Counted from the stretch's first letter, positions 37,103 through 48,025 are shown. The stretch is 64,000 nt of DNA from Daucus carota subsp. sativus (GCF_001625215.2 NC_030385.2:34621598-34685597), one strand, 5' to 3'. Notes: generated from the letters alone by a model not told the origin. A program made the numbers and translations.

Positions 37103-37853
37103 CTACAGGTAAAGTAAACAAAAGAGAAAATGAAAGTCACTTGTAAACTTTTGGTATAAATTGATATAAATGTAGTTTTGGTCTTGTCATAGTGAATAGC
37201 ATCTTAAGTTCTTGATAAGAAACAAAATGTAACTTTGAACCTTGTACAAATGCCACAATTTTTAATTATATGTAAGCCATGTCTTCCGTCACCCCTTTTA
37301 CAATTATTGAGTGTAATTAGCATGGTTACTTCAGTACAAAAAGAAAGTTGTGCTTGAGTCTGTTTAAGTGGCCTCCGCTACTATATATTTGCTGCATTAC
37401 AATTTTTCGGCCTATCAATTTGAATATTAAGTAGGAGAGTACCTTTCATAAGTTAAAATTTCAAATTTCAGAAAGATCAGAAAAATATAAACACACATTA
37501 AATCTCTTAAAATAATATCTAATATCATATTAGCAGGAATCAAGAGCCTCTTCTATCTTGATGCTCCAAGAGCCAATACATATTTATATTTCGAAACGGA
37601 ACTAAGAATCCCCGGAGATGATCTCGTAATCTTTATACTAGGAAACAGAAGGGTTTGCTTTATAGGTAAATGAAAAACAACAAGATATTATTTCTACGCC
37701 ATTGGATGATCAGAGCAAATTCCACCAAAATGTGTACAGGCAACAATTCAATTAAAAATAATAATGATAATAAGAAAATTGCATGAAGAAATATAAATGA
37801 AGCTTCAAGACATGAGTTTCAGAAAAAAGGAAAGATAAAATTAAGAAACTTAC
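37103..37853 (-). other. probable 5' UTR intron of the OSCA1-like gene
   Basis: On the minus strand a strong donor (GCTAT then GTAAGTTTCTT) lies at 37853 and an acceptor (TACCTGTAG) at 37104-37103, 27 bases before the ATG. The upstream leader exon would lie at about 37854-37925. No ORF of note is inside. This is inferred from splice consensus only. Confidence 0.5.
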
Positions 37854-37929
37854 ATAGCAAACAATTTTTTGTTCCGGGGACCACCTTTATTTTCTGGAGA
37901 TTATAATATCATCTTGCAATGGTGAAAAT

Positions 37930-38766
37930 AAAATGAGAATTAAGGTAAACAAGATTGGCGGCAATTATATACACACATGACACATGCAATTTAATCTCTT
38001 CCTGCAGCTTGTTTTTGTATTCGTTCACCACCGTTTCCCAACAATTTCTTTCCTGTTTCCTTTTTCTTCTTCACTTTCGATCTTGTGGTGCCGCAAATTA
38101 TGTGTTTTATTTATTTTTTTTAATTTTATTACCCGCTCAGGCAATACCCAACGTTTTGATTTTGTAAATTACTATCTTTGTCCCATCTGATTCTTTACGT
38201 TAGTAGACACGCATTTTAAGATTTCTATAAAATATACTTAAATTATGTATAATATTTTTTAAAAATCCTGGAAAAGAAGTTTGAAATTTAAACTTTTATT
38301 AAAAAAATAAAAATTTAAAAATACGTTATACACTTATACTTTATGAGAGTCTCAAAATACGTGCAAACAGTGCACGTAAGCTTCCTGGCGAGACGGAGGG
38401 AGTATATGAATTTTATGTGAATCGAATTAGGACACATATCGGTAAAAAAATATAAAATTTACTGCAGGCGTACAAAAAATTATAATTTTTTAAATAATAA
38501 ATTATTTTAATATAAAAATAAAAAAACGTAAATATTATTGACTTTTCAAAACTATGTAATTTTTGAAAAACTATTAACTTTTCAAAATTATGTAATTCTT
38601 AAAAAATCAGATAAAAATAATTAATGATATAGAGTAGCTTTTCAAAATCCGTTTTCCCCGAATTATTTCTACTGTTGTGAGTCGTCGTGACTCGTGAGCA
38701 GCTAACTCAACCAGAAAACACAGAGCCCTAACCAAACCCAACATTTCACTTTCTTCTCTAAACAAA
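37930..38766. promoter_or_regulatory. divergent promoter region, OSCA1-like (-) and F-box A (+)
   Basis: Intergenic DNA shared by the two divergent genes. It contains a Stowaway-like MITE (38172-38402) and then A/T-rich sequence. Just before the F-box ATG, AGAGCCCTAACCAAACCC carries a telo-box-like CCCTAA. The leader is conserved before F-box B (44580-44637). Confidence 0.45.
38172..38402. mobile_element. diverged Stowaway-like MITE
   Basis: The left edge is CTATCTTTGTCCCATCTGAT and the right edge CGAGACGGAGGGAG, TA on both sides. The left end has drifted from the CTCCCTCCGTCCC consensus, and the interior is A/T-rich with inverted similarity (TTACGTTAG and CGTAAGC; TATAACGTATTTTTAAATTTTT). 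It lies 365 bp upstream of F-box A. Confidence 0.5.
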
Positions 38767-40077
38767 ATGACAAAGAATCCAAAGAGGTCCCTCTCTGATT
38801 TCCCCGAAGAAATCATCACAGAAATACTCGTTCGACTTCCGGTGAAATCCGTTCTCCAATGCAAGTCCGTTTGCAAGCCTTGGCTACACACCATTTCAAA
38901 CCCTAATTTCATCAAATCTCACCTCCATCACGCCATCACCGCTTCTCGGTATGATCCCACACTTCTCAACATCATTAATGTGACACAACTTGCCTTGCTC
39001 GCTATTGAACCGCTCCTCCTTTTCGCCGATCCAGCTGAATTGCAACAGCAACAACGACGACAGCTTGTTAATCAGGCCCTTGATGATGCCGACTCCCAAG
39101 ATTTGTCGGGATCGCCTTTGCAGCTTGCTCGCCTTGATATACCAGGTCGGCTCGGATTGTCTCAATTTGTTGGTTGTTGTAATGGTATTATATGTCTATG
39201 TAATAATGATGATGATGTCTATCTTTGGAATCCATCAATCAAAATGTTTAGGGAAATTGTATTTCCCAACCGGGATGGAAAAATATCAGCTACAGTTGGG
39301 TTTGGCTATGATCGTATCTCGAATGAATACAAGCTCCTTAGGTTTGTGTATGAGAGCAGGGATGGCGTTGTTCCGATGGCCAAGGTGTATTATGTAAATG
39401 CCGATTATTGTAGAGAATTTCAAAGTCCGAATTTGAAGACACAAATTTATCCAGTGGCGCAAAGTAATATTGTTGTCAACAATGTTCTGTATTTTGTTGG
39501 CGGAGATCAGCTAGTCTCTTTTGATTTACATGAGGAAGCGTTTGAACTAGTTGCGTTTCCTAACATTATACAAAAAAAGATGTCAGATGTTATGGATTTC
39601 GAAGGTTCTGTTGCTATTGTCTTTGAGTCTGGAACTGGGGTTGATCTATGGACGTTGGATACTGTTTCTGGTGTGTTTTCTTGGACCAAGAAGTTCAGCA
39701 TGGAGTATGGGTTGGATGATTTGGATACAGAGATATGGCTGTCTTGTTATTTGGGTGCAAAACAGTTCTATGGATGGAAGTTGCTGAATGGAAATTATTT
39801 CGTGTATGAAATCTTGTATGACTATGAGAAGAAAAATATCAAATATTACAGTCTTGGAGAAGAGTATGTTAAGATATACCGAACTTCAGAGGAGTTGGAG
39901 GCAATGATTCGTTTATTGCTGGAAGACTCAATTGTACCTGTTCATACAGCTTTCAAATACACTGAGACACTTGTTTCACTTGACAGGTTTGAACCAGTAG
40001 AAAATGCTAGGAATGAACTATCTACTAATTCTTGGGGTAAGTTAACAAAACATCAGCTCATTAGTAAATCTTATTAA
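38767..40077 (+). CDS. F-box protein with F-box-associated (FBA) domain, copy A
   Basis: Open reading frame of 436 residues. The F-box is at about 7-50 (RSLSDFPEEIITEILVRLPV, SVLQCKSVCKPWLHTISNP). An FBA beta-propeller-like region follows: VGCCNGIICLCN, VYLWNPSIKMFREI, VGFGYDRISNEYKLLRFVY and VDLWTLDTVSGVFSWTKKF. Such proteins join SKP1 through the F-box and present targets to an SCF ubiquitin ligase; the target is unknown. A strong donor (CTTGGG, GTAAGT) at 40037 lies just before the stop. If spliced to 41160-41179 the tail changes from GKLTKHQLISKSY to GFIHES and the protein has 429 residues. Copy B keeps both options. The residue stretch near 97-105 is a variable Q/R-rich run. Tandem duplicate of copy B (44638). 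Confidence 0.9.
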   Translation: MTKNPKRSLSDFPEEIITEILVRLPVKSVLQCKSVCKPWLHTISNPNFIKSHLHHAITASRYDPTLLNIINVTQLALLAIEPLLLFADPAELQQQQRRQLVNQALDDADSQDLSGSPLQLARLDIPGRLGLSQFVGCCNGIICLCNNDDDVYLWNPSIKMFREIVFPNRDGKISATVGFGYDRISNEYKLLRFVYESRDGVVPMAKVYYVNADYCREFQSPNLKTQIYPVAQSNIVVNNVLYFVGGDQLVSFDLHEEAFELVAFPNIIQKKMSDVMDFEGSVAIVFESGTGVDLWTLDTVSGVFSWTKKFSMEYGLDDLDTEIWLSCYLGAKQFYGWKLLNGNYFVYEILYDYEKKNIKYYSLGEEYVKIYRTSEELEAMIRLLLEDSIVPVHTAFKYTETLVSLDRFEPVENARNELSTNSWGKLTKHQLISKSY

Positions 40078-41159
40078 TCAGTTATATTTCATTGAATGCA
40101 GCGGATGGGTTTTTTAACTTTAATTAGAGTATCAAAGATAATTTTTTTTGTTAAAAACTATATTGCTCCCTAAATATATATAAGCAATGGCTTTAACGCC
40201 CCCGAGTTATAATTAGGGGGAAATCAAGTGAAAAGGAAGTAAAGTTATGTAACTTTCACTCCTGTTTTTGCTCCCGAGTCTTTTAAAAGGAGGAAAGCAA
40301 GTGAAAGTGGATGCAAATATATCATACTTTCACTCCAAAAGTTTCACTCCAAAAGTGGGATGAAAGTGAAAGCACATTTGCTTTCACTTGCTTTCTCTCC
40401 TAAATTAAATTGAGTTATGTGTATATGTGTGGCAGTCAAACATAGAATCTTGTATTCAAAGGGTATTTTTTGGAAAAACATCCAAAAATTGCTTTGAAAA
40501 GAGAAATGGGACAAGTATTTTGGGACAATTTTTTTCCAAAAGAGACATGTAAAAGGGGACGGAGGAAGTATTTGAAAACGGAGGGAGTGCCGGTCAACAT
40601 TTAGGAAAAGGTTACTGTATCACTTCCTTTAGATTAATAGTTACAGTAACTTACAGGAATACAGAAATTACCTTAAGAAATACAATTAGTGTCGCAAATG
40701 ACATCACTGATCTAAGACCTATATGTAATTCAACTATAGATTTCCCAACTGTAACAAATGTTAAATTGTGTATTTCATCATATCTTTATCTTAATTAGAT
40801 TCTGTTCCTATGTGCTGATGGAGTAAGATATTCTAGCAGAGTTGCAGTATAACAAAACTTTAGATTGACGATTGTTACTATAATTTTTTTTGGTCTTGTC
40901 TGTTTGTTATAATAATAAGTAACTTGATAAGTATTCCTTATTGAATGAATATTCTGTTTTTGTCTTGTCCCTGTTATTTAACCAGTCATTTTCAAAAGAT
41001 ATATATTGTCCGATGAATGTTATATGATATCTAATTAATGTATAATATCTGAAAGACAGCTTTTGCTTTTGTTACCTGAAAGCCAAATTGCTCAATTTGG
41101 TGATTTAGTTACCAATCCTGCTTTATTGATGGAAGCTTTTGCGTTCTATTCTTTTGCAG
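40037..41159 (+). other. probable last intron of F-box A
   Basis: GTAAGT donor at 40037 and TTTTGCAG acceptor ending 41159. The next exon reads GATTCATACATGAGTCATAA, closing the frame with a stop at 41177-41179, and is followed by another donor (AAAG, GTAAGC). The matching intron in copy B is 1124 bp against 1123 bp here. It contains a palindromic repeat at 40213-40403 and a decayed GGACGGAGG-type MITE end at about 40558-40590. Confidence 0.6.
40213..40403. repeat. palindromic insertion in F-box A intron
   Basis: Starts TTAGGGGGAAATCAAGTGAAA and the right end is its rough complement, CTTTCACTTGCTTTCTCTCCTAA. A second internal fold pairs GGAGGAAAGCAAGTGAAAG with TTTCACTTGCTTTCTCTCC. The duplicated copy B lacks this block at the same point, so it arrived after the duplication or was lost from B. 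The family is not recognised. Confidence 0.45.
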
Positions 41160-41218
41160 GATTCATACATGAGTCATAACTGAAAGGTAAGCAGCACAAG
41201 GCAAGTGAAGTGTTGTTA

Positions 41219-41568
41219 GAGCAAGTCCAATAGATGTGCTAAATCAAGTCTTAAATCCAAAAATAGGGAATATGGGATAAAATTGCACTCCAACACTATG
41301 CTAGTGATGTGCTAAATCACTAGCACAAGCCTTCCCTTCCCTATTTTTAGAATATGCTAGCCACTTCTAAACTATTTTTATCATTAAAATATTCATTTCC
41401 CTCTCTCCTCCACATCATTTCCCTCTCTCCTCCACACCAAAATTGTTTAAATTTAATATTATTATAATAATAGGGAATGGATATAGGGAGTACTATTAGA
41501 GCTCATGTGCTAAATCTTGTGCTAAATCACTAAGACATATTATTTTATAATATATTTAGGGAACCTCT
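41219..41568. mobile_element. PIF/Harbinger MITE (GTGCTAAATC subfamily), 3' end lost
   Basis: Close relative of 15352-15723: starts GAGCAAGTCCAATAGATGTG after TTA and follows the same sequence to AGGGAACCTCT. It then stops about 25 bp short of the expected GGACTTGCTC end. Copy B of the F-box unit has no element here (its TGTTGTTATAGGGCACAAAG runs on), so it inserted after the A/B duplication. A deletion then removed the right end and some host sequence. Confidence 0.75.
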
Positions 41569-41669
41569 CTTGCTTCATATCTATGAGAAGACCCTACTGT
41601 CTAACAATTTACTACTATTGACTATCTAGATAAATATGTTGCAAGTATAGTTTGCTATATCTATTTGAA

Positions 41670-41811
41670 GGGACCAGGTCTCTGGCATACGGCTGCCAGG
41701 GACTGGTTATACAACAGCCCATTTCTTGGCCGCTAGATATGCATCCAACGGCCAGGAAATGGGCTGTTGGTTAAGCGGTCCACAGCAACCGGTTGCTGTG
41801 GACCGCTACCC
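41670..41811. mobile_element. 142-bp fold-back MITE with 9-bp target duplication
   Basis: Flanked by CTATTTGAA at 41661-41669 and 41812-41820. The whole insert is a hairpin: GGGACCAGGTC at the left pairs with GACCGCTACCC at the right, CAACAGCCCATTT with AAATGGGCTGTTG. The right arm also holds a 32-bp self-palindrome around CAACCGGTTG. The F-box B unit has CTATTTGAAATGGGTGG with no insert (47237-47253), an exact empty site. Nine-base duplications point to a Mutator-type transposase acting in trans. Confidence 0.8.
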
Positions 41812-42899
41812 CTATTTGAAATGGGTGGATAAATGGCGTGTAGAGCCTTTGTTCTTTGTTTCTCAGTATGTTTGTATTATGGAACATTTGCTCTGTTTAA
41901 GAATCTTAAATTAATTTTTTACTTCCACTGAACTGAAATGGGTTGATGAATTGCGTATAGAGCCTTTGTTCTATCTTCTATGTTTCTTCGTATGTATTAT
42001 GCAACATTTCCTGTCTAAGAATCTTGAATTTATTTCTGACTTCCACTGAAGTGAAGGTCATGATTTACAAGCCTGATCTTGATACACATATCAAAGAATA
42101 TACTTAAATTTAAAAAAAAAATATTTTTAATCTCTATGAATTATCAAAAAAATCTTAAACAAGGATCATTTTATGGTATTTGTTTTATTGACTTAAGATG
42201 CATTGAACGACTAATTCCAAAATTTATTTCTCTAGTTTTTCTTTTGTAAATGGAAATTTCATATTTTAATTTTTATTCACAAAAATAATATTTTAAAAAT
42301 AAATAATGTAGTTATGCGCCAATAAATCTTAAATTGTGTCCTCGAAGTCAACGAGCTCATTTAATCTGGTATGATTTAATCTGGGATGGAGGGAGTATCT
42401 GGATAATCAGATTTGTCAATACGGTTACAATGAATATCTGATTAATGAATTTTAACCAATTGAATATATCGATTTTTTTTTAAAAATTTTCAATCGAATA
42501 TGTCCCGTTAGGATAATTCATTTTTTTTAGAGAATATCATTCGTTTTAACTCTATTTTTCCCGGTTAAATCAAACGACCCCTTATCTATAATACTCACTT
42601 CATCCCACAATACATGTTTCTTTTGAAAGAAATTTTTGTCCCATAGTACATGTCATATTTATTTCCAATGAAAATATATTGCCAATATTTCAAATTTACC
42701 CTTTTTCAACAATTATTAAAGAGGACTATCAGAAAAAGCTGTTACCTCCTCTCTCCCTCTCCTCCTCCTCCCCCTCATATTACATGTGTGTACATATGCA
42801 ATTAGTCCAGAATGATCGAGAACTACTCTGTAAACATAAATGTTTTGGTCGTTGTTTCGCCGGAGATCACTCTCGTTTCTGGTGACTTTTTTTGTTTGT

Positions 42900-43345
42900 T
42901 TCCTCATAATGAAATCTCGCCGGCCCGTGCTTCCGGTCGACCGGAGCGGAATTCCTTCACACGCGAGCTTCCTGTTAAGCTTCGACGGAGGAGTCCTTTT
43001 CCGGAGCCTGTTCTGATCACATCTTCGGCCGGTTTGTTACCGGCGACGATTCAGTCTCCGGCGGATATGATACGGTGGAATTACTTAGCGTACGAAGCCA
43101 TGTTTACCGAGAGCGACGTGGTTGTATTCGCCAAAGGCGTGAACAAGCGGCAAGGCAAAAACTGGGACCCATGGGAGTTGAATTGCGTGTTTGGCGATGA
43201 CGATTTGCTTATTGAATTTCTTCTTTTGTTTGATTTAATCTTTATTTGTCATCGTTATTCTTTATATTTTGACATTCATCCATATTTATATTGTTCTGGT
43301 ACTGCTAATTTTTATGGATGTAGAAACTTCTGCCTAGCAAGGTCA
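42900..43345 (+). pseudogene. glycosyltransferase family 92 (DUF23)-like gene fragment
   Basis: The frame contains RRRSPFPEPVLITSSAGLLP, DMIRWNYLAYEAMFTESDV, VVVFAKGVNKRQGKN and ELNCVFGDD. This resembles the N-terminal half of plant GT92 proteins (which transfer hexose in the Golgi); the catalytic DUF23 half is absent. After FGDD the translation turns into hydrophobic non-family sequence and stops at 43358. The frame is open upstream to 42812, but that part is unlike the family. The composition (GC-rich, CCGGCG words) differs from its surroundings. It is either a 5' fragment of a lost gene or a captured piece. The family assignment rests on memory. Confidence 0.5.
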
Positions 43346-43451
43346 TATCCATGGTGGTGATGGATAGTTCCAGAAGGGGTGGAGAAGAAGAGCTAATTTG
43401 ACGATAATTGTTCCTTAATTAAGGATATTAATTATTCTTAATTAAGGTTTT

Positions 43452-43975
43452 TAGTACCATTTATGGCGATCATTATTGGGCATTATTGGCCCATAGAGTC
43501 ATTTAAGTGCCATAATGTTGGCTCGTTTATGTCTTTATTTTAATTTTTTTCAAATTCGCTCACATTCGTTTCATTCTGTTTTGTCTTATTTTCAGGATGT
43601 TTAAGAATTTATTTGTTAAGGCTGCTTCCGAGAAGACGCGAACCTTGGTGTACAAGACAGCTGAGCTACAAACATAGAGAGAAAGGAATAAAGAAGACAT
43701 CATTTTTAGTCTATTTTGTAATCGATGTAATTTTTGTAGGGCACTCTTTTTCCCATTGAGTTTTTTTCCCACAGAGTTTTGCTCTTGAGGGGTTTTAACG
43801 AGGTCCTTTTTCTGTGGGTTATCTCTTCTGACTTGAAAGTCTATGTTATCTAAGCTTCCGGAGTATTTACATACTTTCGGTTAGATGATATACCTTCTTG
43901 AACGAAGCATACTCTGTCCATCCGGATTTGTATCTTTCTTGGTATAATACAACCGTTTTATGACAAAAAAAAACA
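43452..43975 (+). mobile_element. poly(A)-tailed retroposon (LINE-like 3' end), copy 2
   Basis: Starts near AGTACCATTTATGG and ends TTTTATGAC then a run of nine As. It shares the TTTTCAG/GAT junction, TCTAAGCTTCCGGAGT, ACTTTCGGTTAGATGATA and CTTCTTGAA with 13219-13826. TTTTTCCCATTGAG and GGGGTTTTAACGAGGTCC are phrases common in plant LINE 3' UTRs. No ORF. Flanking duplications were not identified. It sits directly after the glycosyltransferase-like fragment in the same orientation. Confidence 0.5.
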
Positions 43976-44637
43976 ATTAATGGGGGTTGAATAAGAGTCT
44001 ACATTCATGTATTTATTAGAGTTATATGTGAGAAAATGTTATTTAATTAATGTTTTCTTCATATGCGTAATTTTTTCAAAATAAACTTGTATTTTGAGAC
44101 GGAAAGAATAGTCATTAAAATAAGTGCATAGGCGATCCATATCTCAGATACCAAGCGTCACAAAGCAAACCCAGCTCAAGAGTCGAGAAGAGTCTTCCTG
44201 ATGTTTTGATACTCCTGTCCAGATAAATTTTTTACATTTAGTTTGGACGGAGGTTAAGAAATAAAAATAATAAAAAAACAAAGAAGAGTAGGTAAAGGTT
44301 GAGAATATTTAATTTGGAGAGAGATTAACAAATGTGTATAAAATAGTAGAAAAGAGAAAGATGAGTAGATGAAGAGAATCATTAATTTTTAATATATAAA
44401 AAAAGATAATTGAGTAAAAATAGTATAAAAATATAGGAAAAAATGAAAAAGTGATAGCACCATCGACCATTTTTGACACATAATTAATCGGATTTAAACC
44501 AAAACTAAAGAAATATAGTTGGGAGGTGGAGTATTAAATAGCGTGTGATTGTCAGTTTTGAGCTGCGAGCAGCTAGATCAACCAGAAACACAGAGCCCAA
44601 ACTAAACCCTAAAGTTTCACTTTCTTCTCCAAACAAG

Positions 44638-45966
44638 ATGACAGAGAATCCAAAGAGGTCCCTATCTGATTTCCCCGAAGAAATCATCACAGAAATACTT
44701 GTTCGACTTCCGGTGAAATCTGTGCTCCAATGCAAATCCGTTTGCAAGCCTTGGCTACACACCATTTCAAACCCTAATTTCATCAAATCTCACCTCCATC
44801 ACGCCATCACCGCTTCTCGATATGATCCCACACTACTCAACATCATTAATGTGGAACAACTTGCCTACCTTGCTGCTAGTGACCGGCTCTTCCATTACGC
44901 CGATCCTGCCCCAGCTTTTTTGCAGATGCAACAACGACAGCGAAGGCGACGGCAGCTTGTTAACCAGGCCCTTGATGATGCCGACGCCCAAGATTTGTCG
45001 GGGTCGCCTTTGCAGTTTGCTCGTGTTGATATACCAGGTGGGCTTAAGCTGTCTCGATTTGTTGGTTGTTGTAATGGTATTATATGTCTATGTAATTTTG
45101 GTAATGGGGTCTATTTTTGGAATCCATCAATCAAAATGTTTAGGCAAATTGTATTTACCAACCCGGGTAGAAAAAGATCAGCTATAGTCGGGTTTGGCCA
45201 TGATCGTATCTCGAATGAATACAAGCTCCTTAGGTTTGTGTATGAGAGGAGGGATGACGTTGTTCCGATGGCTAAGGTGGATTATGTGAATGCCGGTTAT
45301 TGTAGAGAATTTCAAGGTCCGAATTTGAAGACACAAATTTGTCCAGTGGAGAAAAGTAATATTGTTGTTAACAATGTTTTGTATTTTTTTGGTGGAGATC
45401 AGCTAGTCTCTTTTGATTTACATAACGAAGTGTTTGGACTAGTTGTGTTGCCTAACTTTATACAAAGGAAGATGTCAAATGTTATGGATTTTGAAGGTTC
45501 GGTTGCTATTGTCTTTGAGTCTGGAACTGGGGTTGATTTATGGACGTTGAATACTGTTTCTGGTGTGTTTTCTTGGAACAAGAAGTTTAGCATTGAGTAT
45601 GGGTTGGATGATTTGGATACAGAGATATGGTTGTCTTGTTATTTGGGTGCAAAACAGTTCTATGGATGGAAGTCACTGAATGGAAATTATTTCGTATATG
45701 AAATCTTGTATGACTATGAGAAGAAAAATATCAAATATTATGGTCTTCGAGAAGAGTATGTTAATATATACCAAACTTCAGAGGAGTCGGAGAAAATTAT
45801 TTCTGCAAAGCTGGAAGACTCAATGGTACCTGTTCATGCAGCTTTCAAATACACCGAGACACTTGTTTCACTTGACAGGTTTGAACCAGTGGAAAATGCC
45901 AGAAATGAACAATCTAATTCTTGGGGTAAGTTAACAACATATCAGCTCATTAGTAAATCCTATTAA
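44638..45966 (+). CDS. F-box protein with FBA domain, copy B
   Basis: 442 residues from the ATG of MTENPKRSLSDFPEE. An upstream in-frame ATG at 44545 lies in sequence that is leader in copy A, so it is not chosen. The F-box and FBA blocks are as in copy A, with roughly nine-tenths identity by eye. Differences cluster at 90-115, where B has a longer Q/R run (LQMQQRQRRRR) than A. Near the end, GTAAGT at 45926 allows splicing to 47050-47069 (GGA TTC ATA CAT GAG TCA TGA), giving 435 residues ending GFIHES as in A. The leader carries AAACCCTAAAG, a telo-box-like word. Predicted SCF substrate adaptor; target unknown. Confidence 0.9.
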   Translation: MTENPKRSLSDFPEEIITEILVRLPVKSVLQCKSVCKPWLHTISNPNFIKSHLHHAITASRYDPTLLNIINVEQLAYLAASDRLFHYADPAPAFLQMQQRQRRRRQLVNQALDDADAQDLSGSPLQFARVDIPGGLKLSRFVGCCNGIICLCNFGNGVYFWNPSIKMFRQIVFTNPGRKRSAIVGFGHDRISNEYKLLRFVYERRDDVVPMAKVDYVNAGYCREFQGPNLKTQICPVEKSNIVVNNVLYFFGGDQLVSFDLHNEVFGLVVLPNFIQRKMSNVMDFEGSVAIVFESGTGVDLWTLNTVSGVFSWNKKFSIEYGLDDLDTEIWLSCYLGAKQFYGWKSLNGNYFVYEILYDYEKKNIKYYGLREEYVNIYQTSEESEKIISAKLEDSMVPVHAAFKYTETLVSLDRFEPVENARNEQSNSWGKLTTYQLISKSY

Positions 45967-47049
45967 TTAGTTATATTTCATTGAATGCAGCGGATGAGTT
46001 TTTGTAACATAAATTACAGTAGCAAGGATAATTTCTAAAAAAAAAACTATATAGCTCCCTAAATATATAGAAGCAATGGCTTTATGGCTGACATATTAAC
46101 AACATGACATAGGATTTGAACTCTTGTATCTTTTTTTAGCAATGCTAGAGAATACTTGTAACTTATTGCTTGCTGGTAGTTATATATATGGTTGATAATG
46201 TTATCTTCTCCAATTAATGAGGTTGACAAATGAAATGAGAGAGAGAGGGAGGGAGGGAGATTAGTGGAAATTCTAATAATGAGGACGAGTAGGGGAAATG
46301 GCTTAATTAATTGATACTCTGTATGTTTTTAGGTATTTGACGTTTGAGTTTTTGGCACATATTTTTAAGTATATTGACCGCATAGCTAGAAATATTACTT
46401 TCATTTTTTGAATTGCACTTAAAAATGAAGCTATAAGGTCGATGCACTTAAAAATGTGTTTCAAAAAGTTAAAAGGACAAAATATTTGAAAACCGAGGGA
46501 GTACCCTACATTTAGGAAAATGTTACTATATCACTTCCTTTAGATTAATAGTTAACATTCAAGAATACAGAAATTTCCTTAACAAATAAAATTTGTGTCA
46601 CAAATGACATTGCTGATATACAACTATATATGCAATTCAACTATTGATTTCCCAACTGTAACAGATGTTAACTATTGCGTATTTCATCATCTTTATGTTA
46701 ATTAGATTCTGTTACTATTCTAGCAGGGTAGCAGTATAACAAAACTCTAGATTGAGGATTGTTATTATAAATTTTCTTGGTCTTGTCTATTTGTTATAGT
46801 AATAAGTGACTTGGTAAGTATTCTTTGTTGAATGAATATTTTGTTTTTGTCTTCTCTATGTTCTTTATCCATTCATTTTTTAAAGATATATATTGTCCTG
46901 ATCTGAATGTTATATGATATCTAATTAATGTATAATACCTGAAAGACAGCTTTTGCTTTTATTACCTGAAAGCCAAATTGCTCAATTTGGTTATTGATTT
47001 ACCAATCCTGCTTTATTGATGGAAGCTTTTGCGTTCTATACTTTTGCAG
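45926..47049 (+). other. probable last intron of F-box B
   Basis: GTAAGT donor and TTTTGCAG acceptor. 1124 bp, homologous to the intron of copy A. It holds a decayed Stowaway-like right end (AAACCGAGGGAGTA near 46490-46503). The spliced stop TGA is at 47067-47069. Confidence 0.6.
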
Positions 47050-47784
47050 GATTCATACATGAGTCATGACCGAAAGGTAAGCGGTACAGGGCAAGTGAAG
47101 TGTTGTTATAGGGCACAAAGTTGTTGCAGTCCTTGTTTGTTTTGTGCTTCATATCTATGAAGAAGACCCTATTGTCTAACAGTTTACTACTATTGACTAC
47201 CTAGATTAATATGTTCTAAGTATAGTTTGCTATATCTATTTGAAATGGGTGGATGAATTGCGAATTGAACCTTTGTTATGTGTTTCTTCATGTGTTTGTA
47301 TTATGGAACATTTGCTCTGGTTAAGATCTTGAAATTATTTCTGACTTCTACTGAACTGAAGATCATGATTTACGAGCCTGATCTTGATGCACATATCCAA
47401 GACTCATATAATTGGGCTTGCCAAATTAAACTTGCTTTATCAAAATACTTTTAGGATAAGAGCCTTTAAGTATAAATTTTACATCTATACTCCAACTTGG
47501 ATTTAGTAAATTCTCTATATTCTAATAATAATCATGCTGATCTATAACCTCGGTCATGGAGAATATCAAAACACACCAAAACAAAACCAACTCTTGCAAA
47601 AAAAAGAGACTAACAAAATCCAAATAAATTGGAAACTTATTGAAGGGAAAACAAGATTTCAAACAAGAAAACAAAAAAGAGAAAGAAATCGGGACTTTCC
47701 ACCGGTGAAAACTGATAGAAGCCCCCTCAAAAATCTTTAATGGAGGCTAGGGTTTGAGAGGGAAGAGAGAGTGCCGGGGAGAGA

Positions 47785-48025
47785 GTTTTTGATGGTCATG
47801 AGTTGTTTGATCATATCCGAGTAAAAACTCATAGCCAGCGTCTTTGAATTTTATTGTTAGAATTTGATTTTTATGCTGATCAGTGATCACTATAAAGTAA
47901 GTAAAAATATAACATTTGCATAAATGATCCTAAAAATATGTTAAATATCCTTAAGAATTTTTTTAATATTACAATTGTGACCACCTACCTGCCTGCAATA
48001 AAGTGAATAGTAATTTGCACTTATG
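47785..48025. repeat. duplicated F-box downstream block (1 of 3)
   Basis: About 240 bp containing TTGTTTGATCATATCCGAGT, AAAACTCATAGCCAGCGTC, TATGCTGATCA and AATTTGCACTTA. The same order occurs at 52111-52372 and 56271-56544, which shows that all the array units derive from one ancestral segment. Confidence 0.7.

Noticed and set aside
40558-40590. GGACGGAGGAAG and ACGGAGGGAG words suggesting another MITE
   Set aside because: Only one kind of end is present and the partner end cannot be found; noted as a decayed end within the intron.
44545-44637. Upstream in-frame ATG of F-box B
   Set aside because: The same sequence in copy A is leader DNA, and the family start aligns with 44638.
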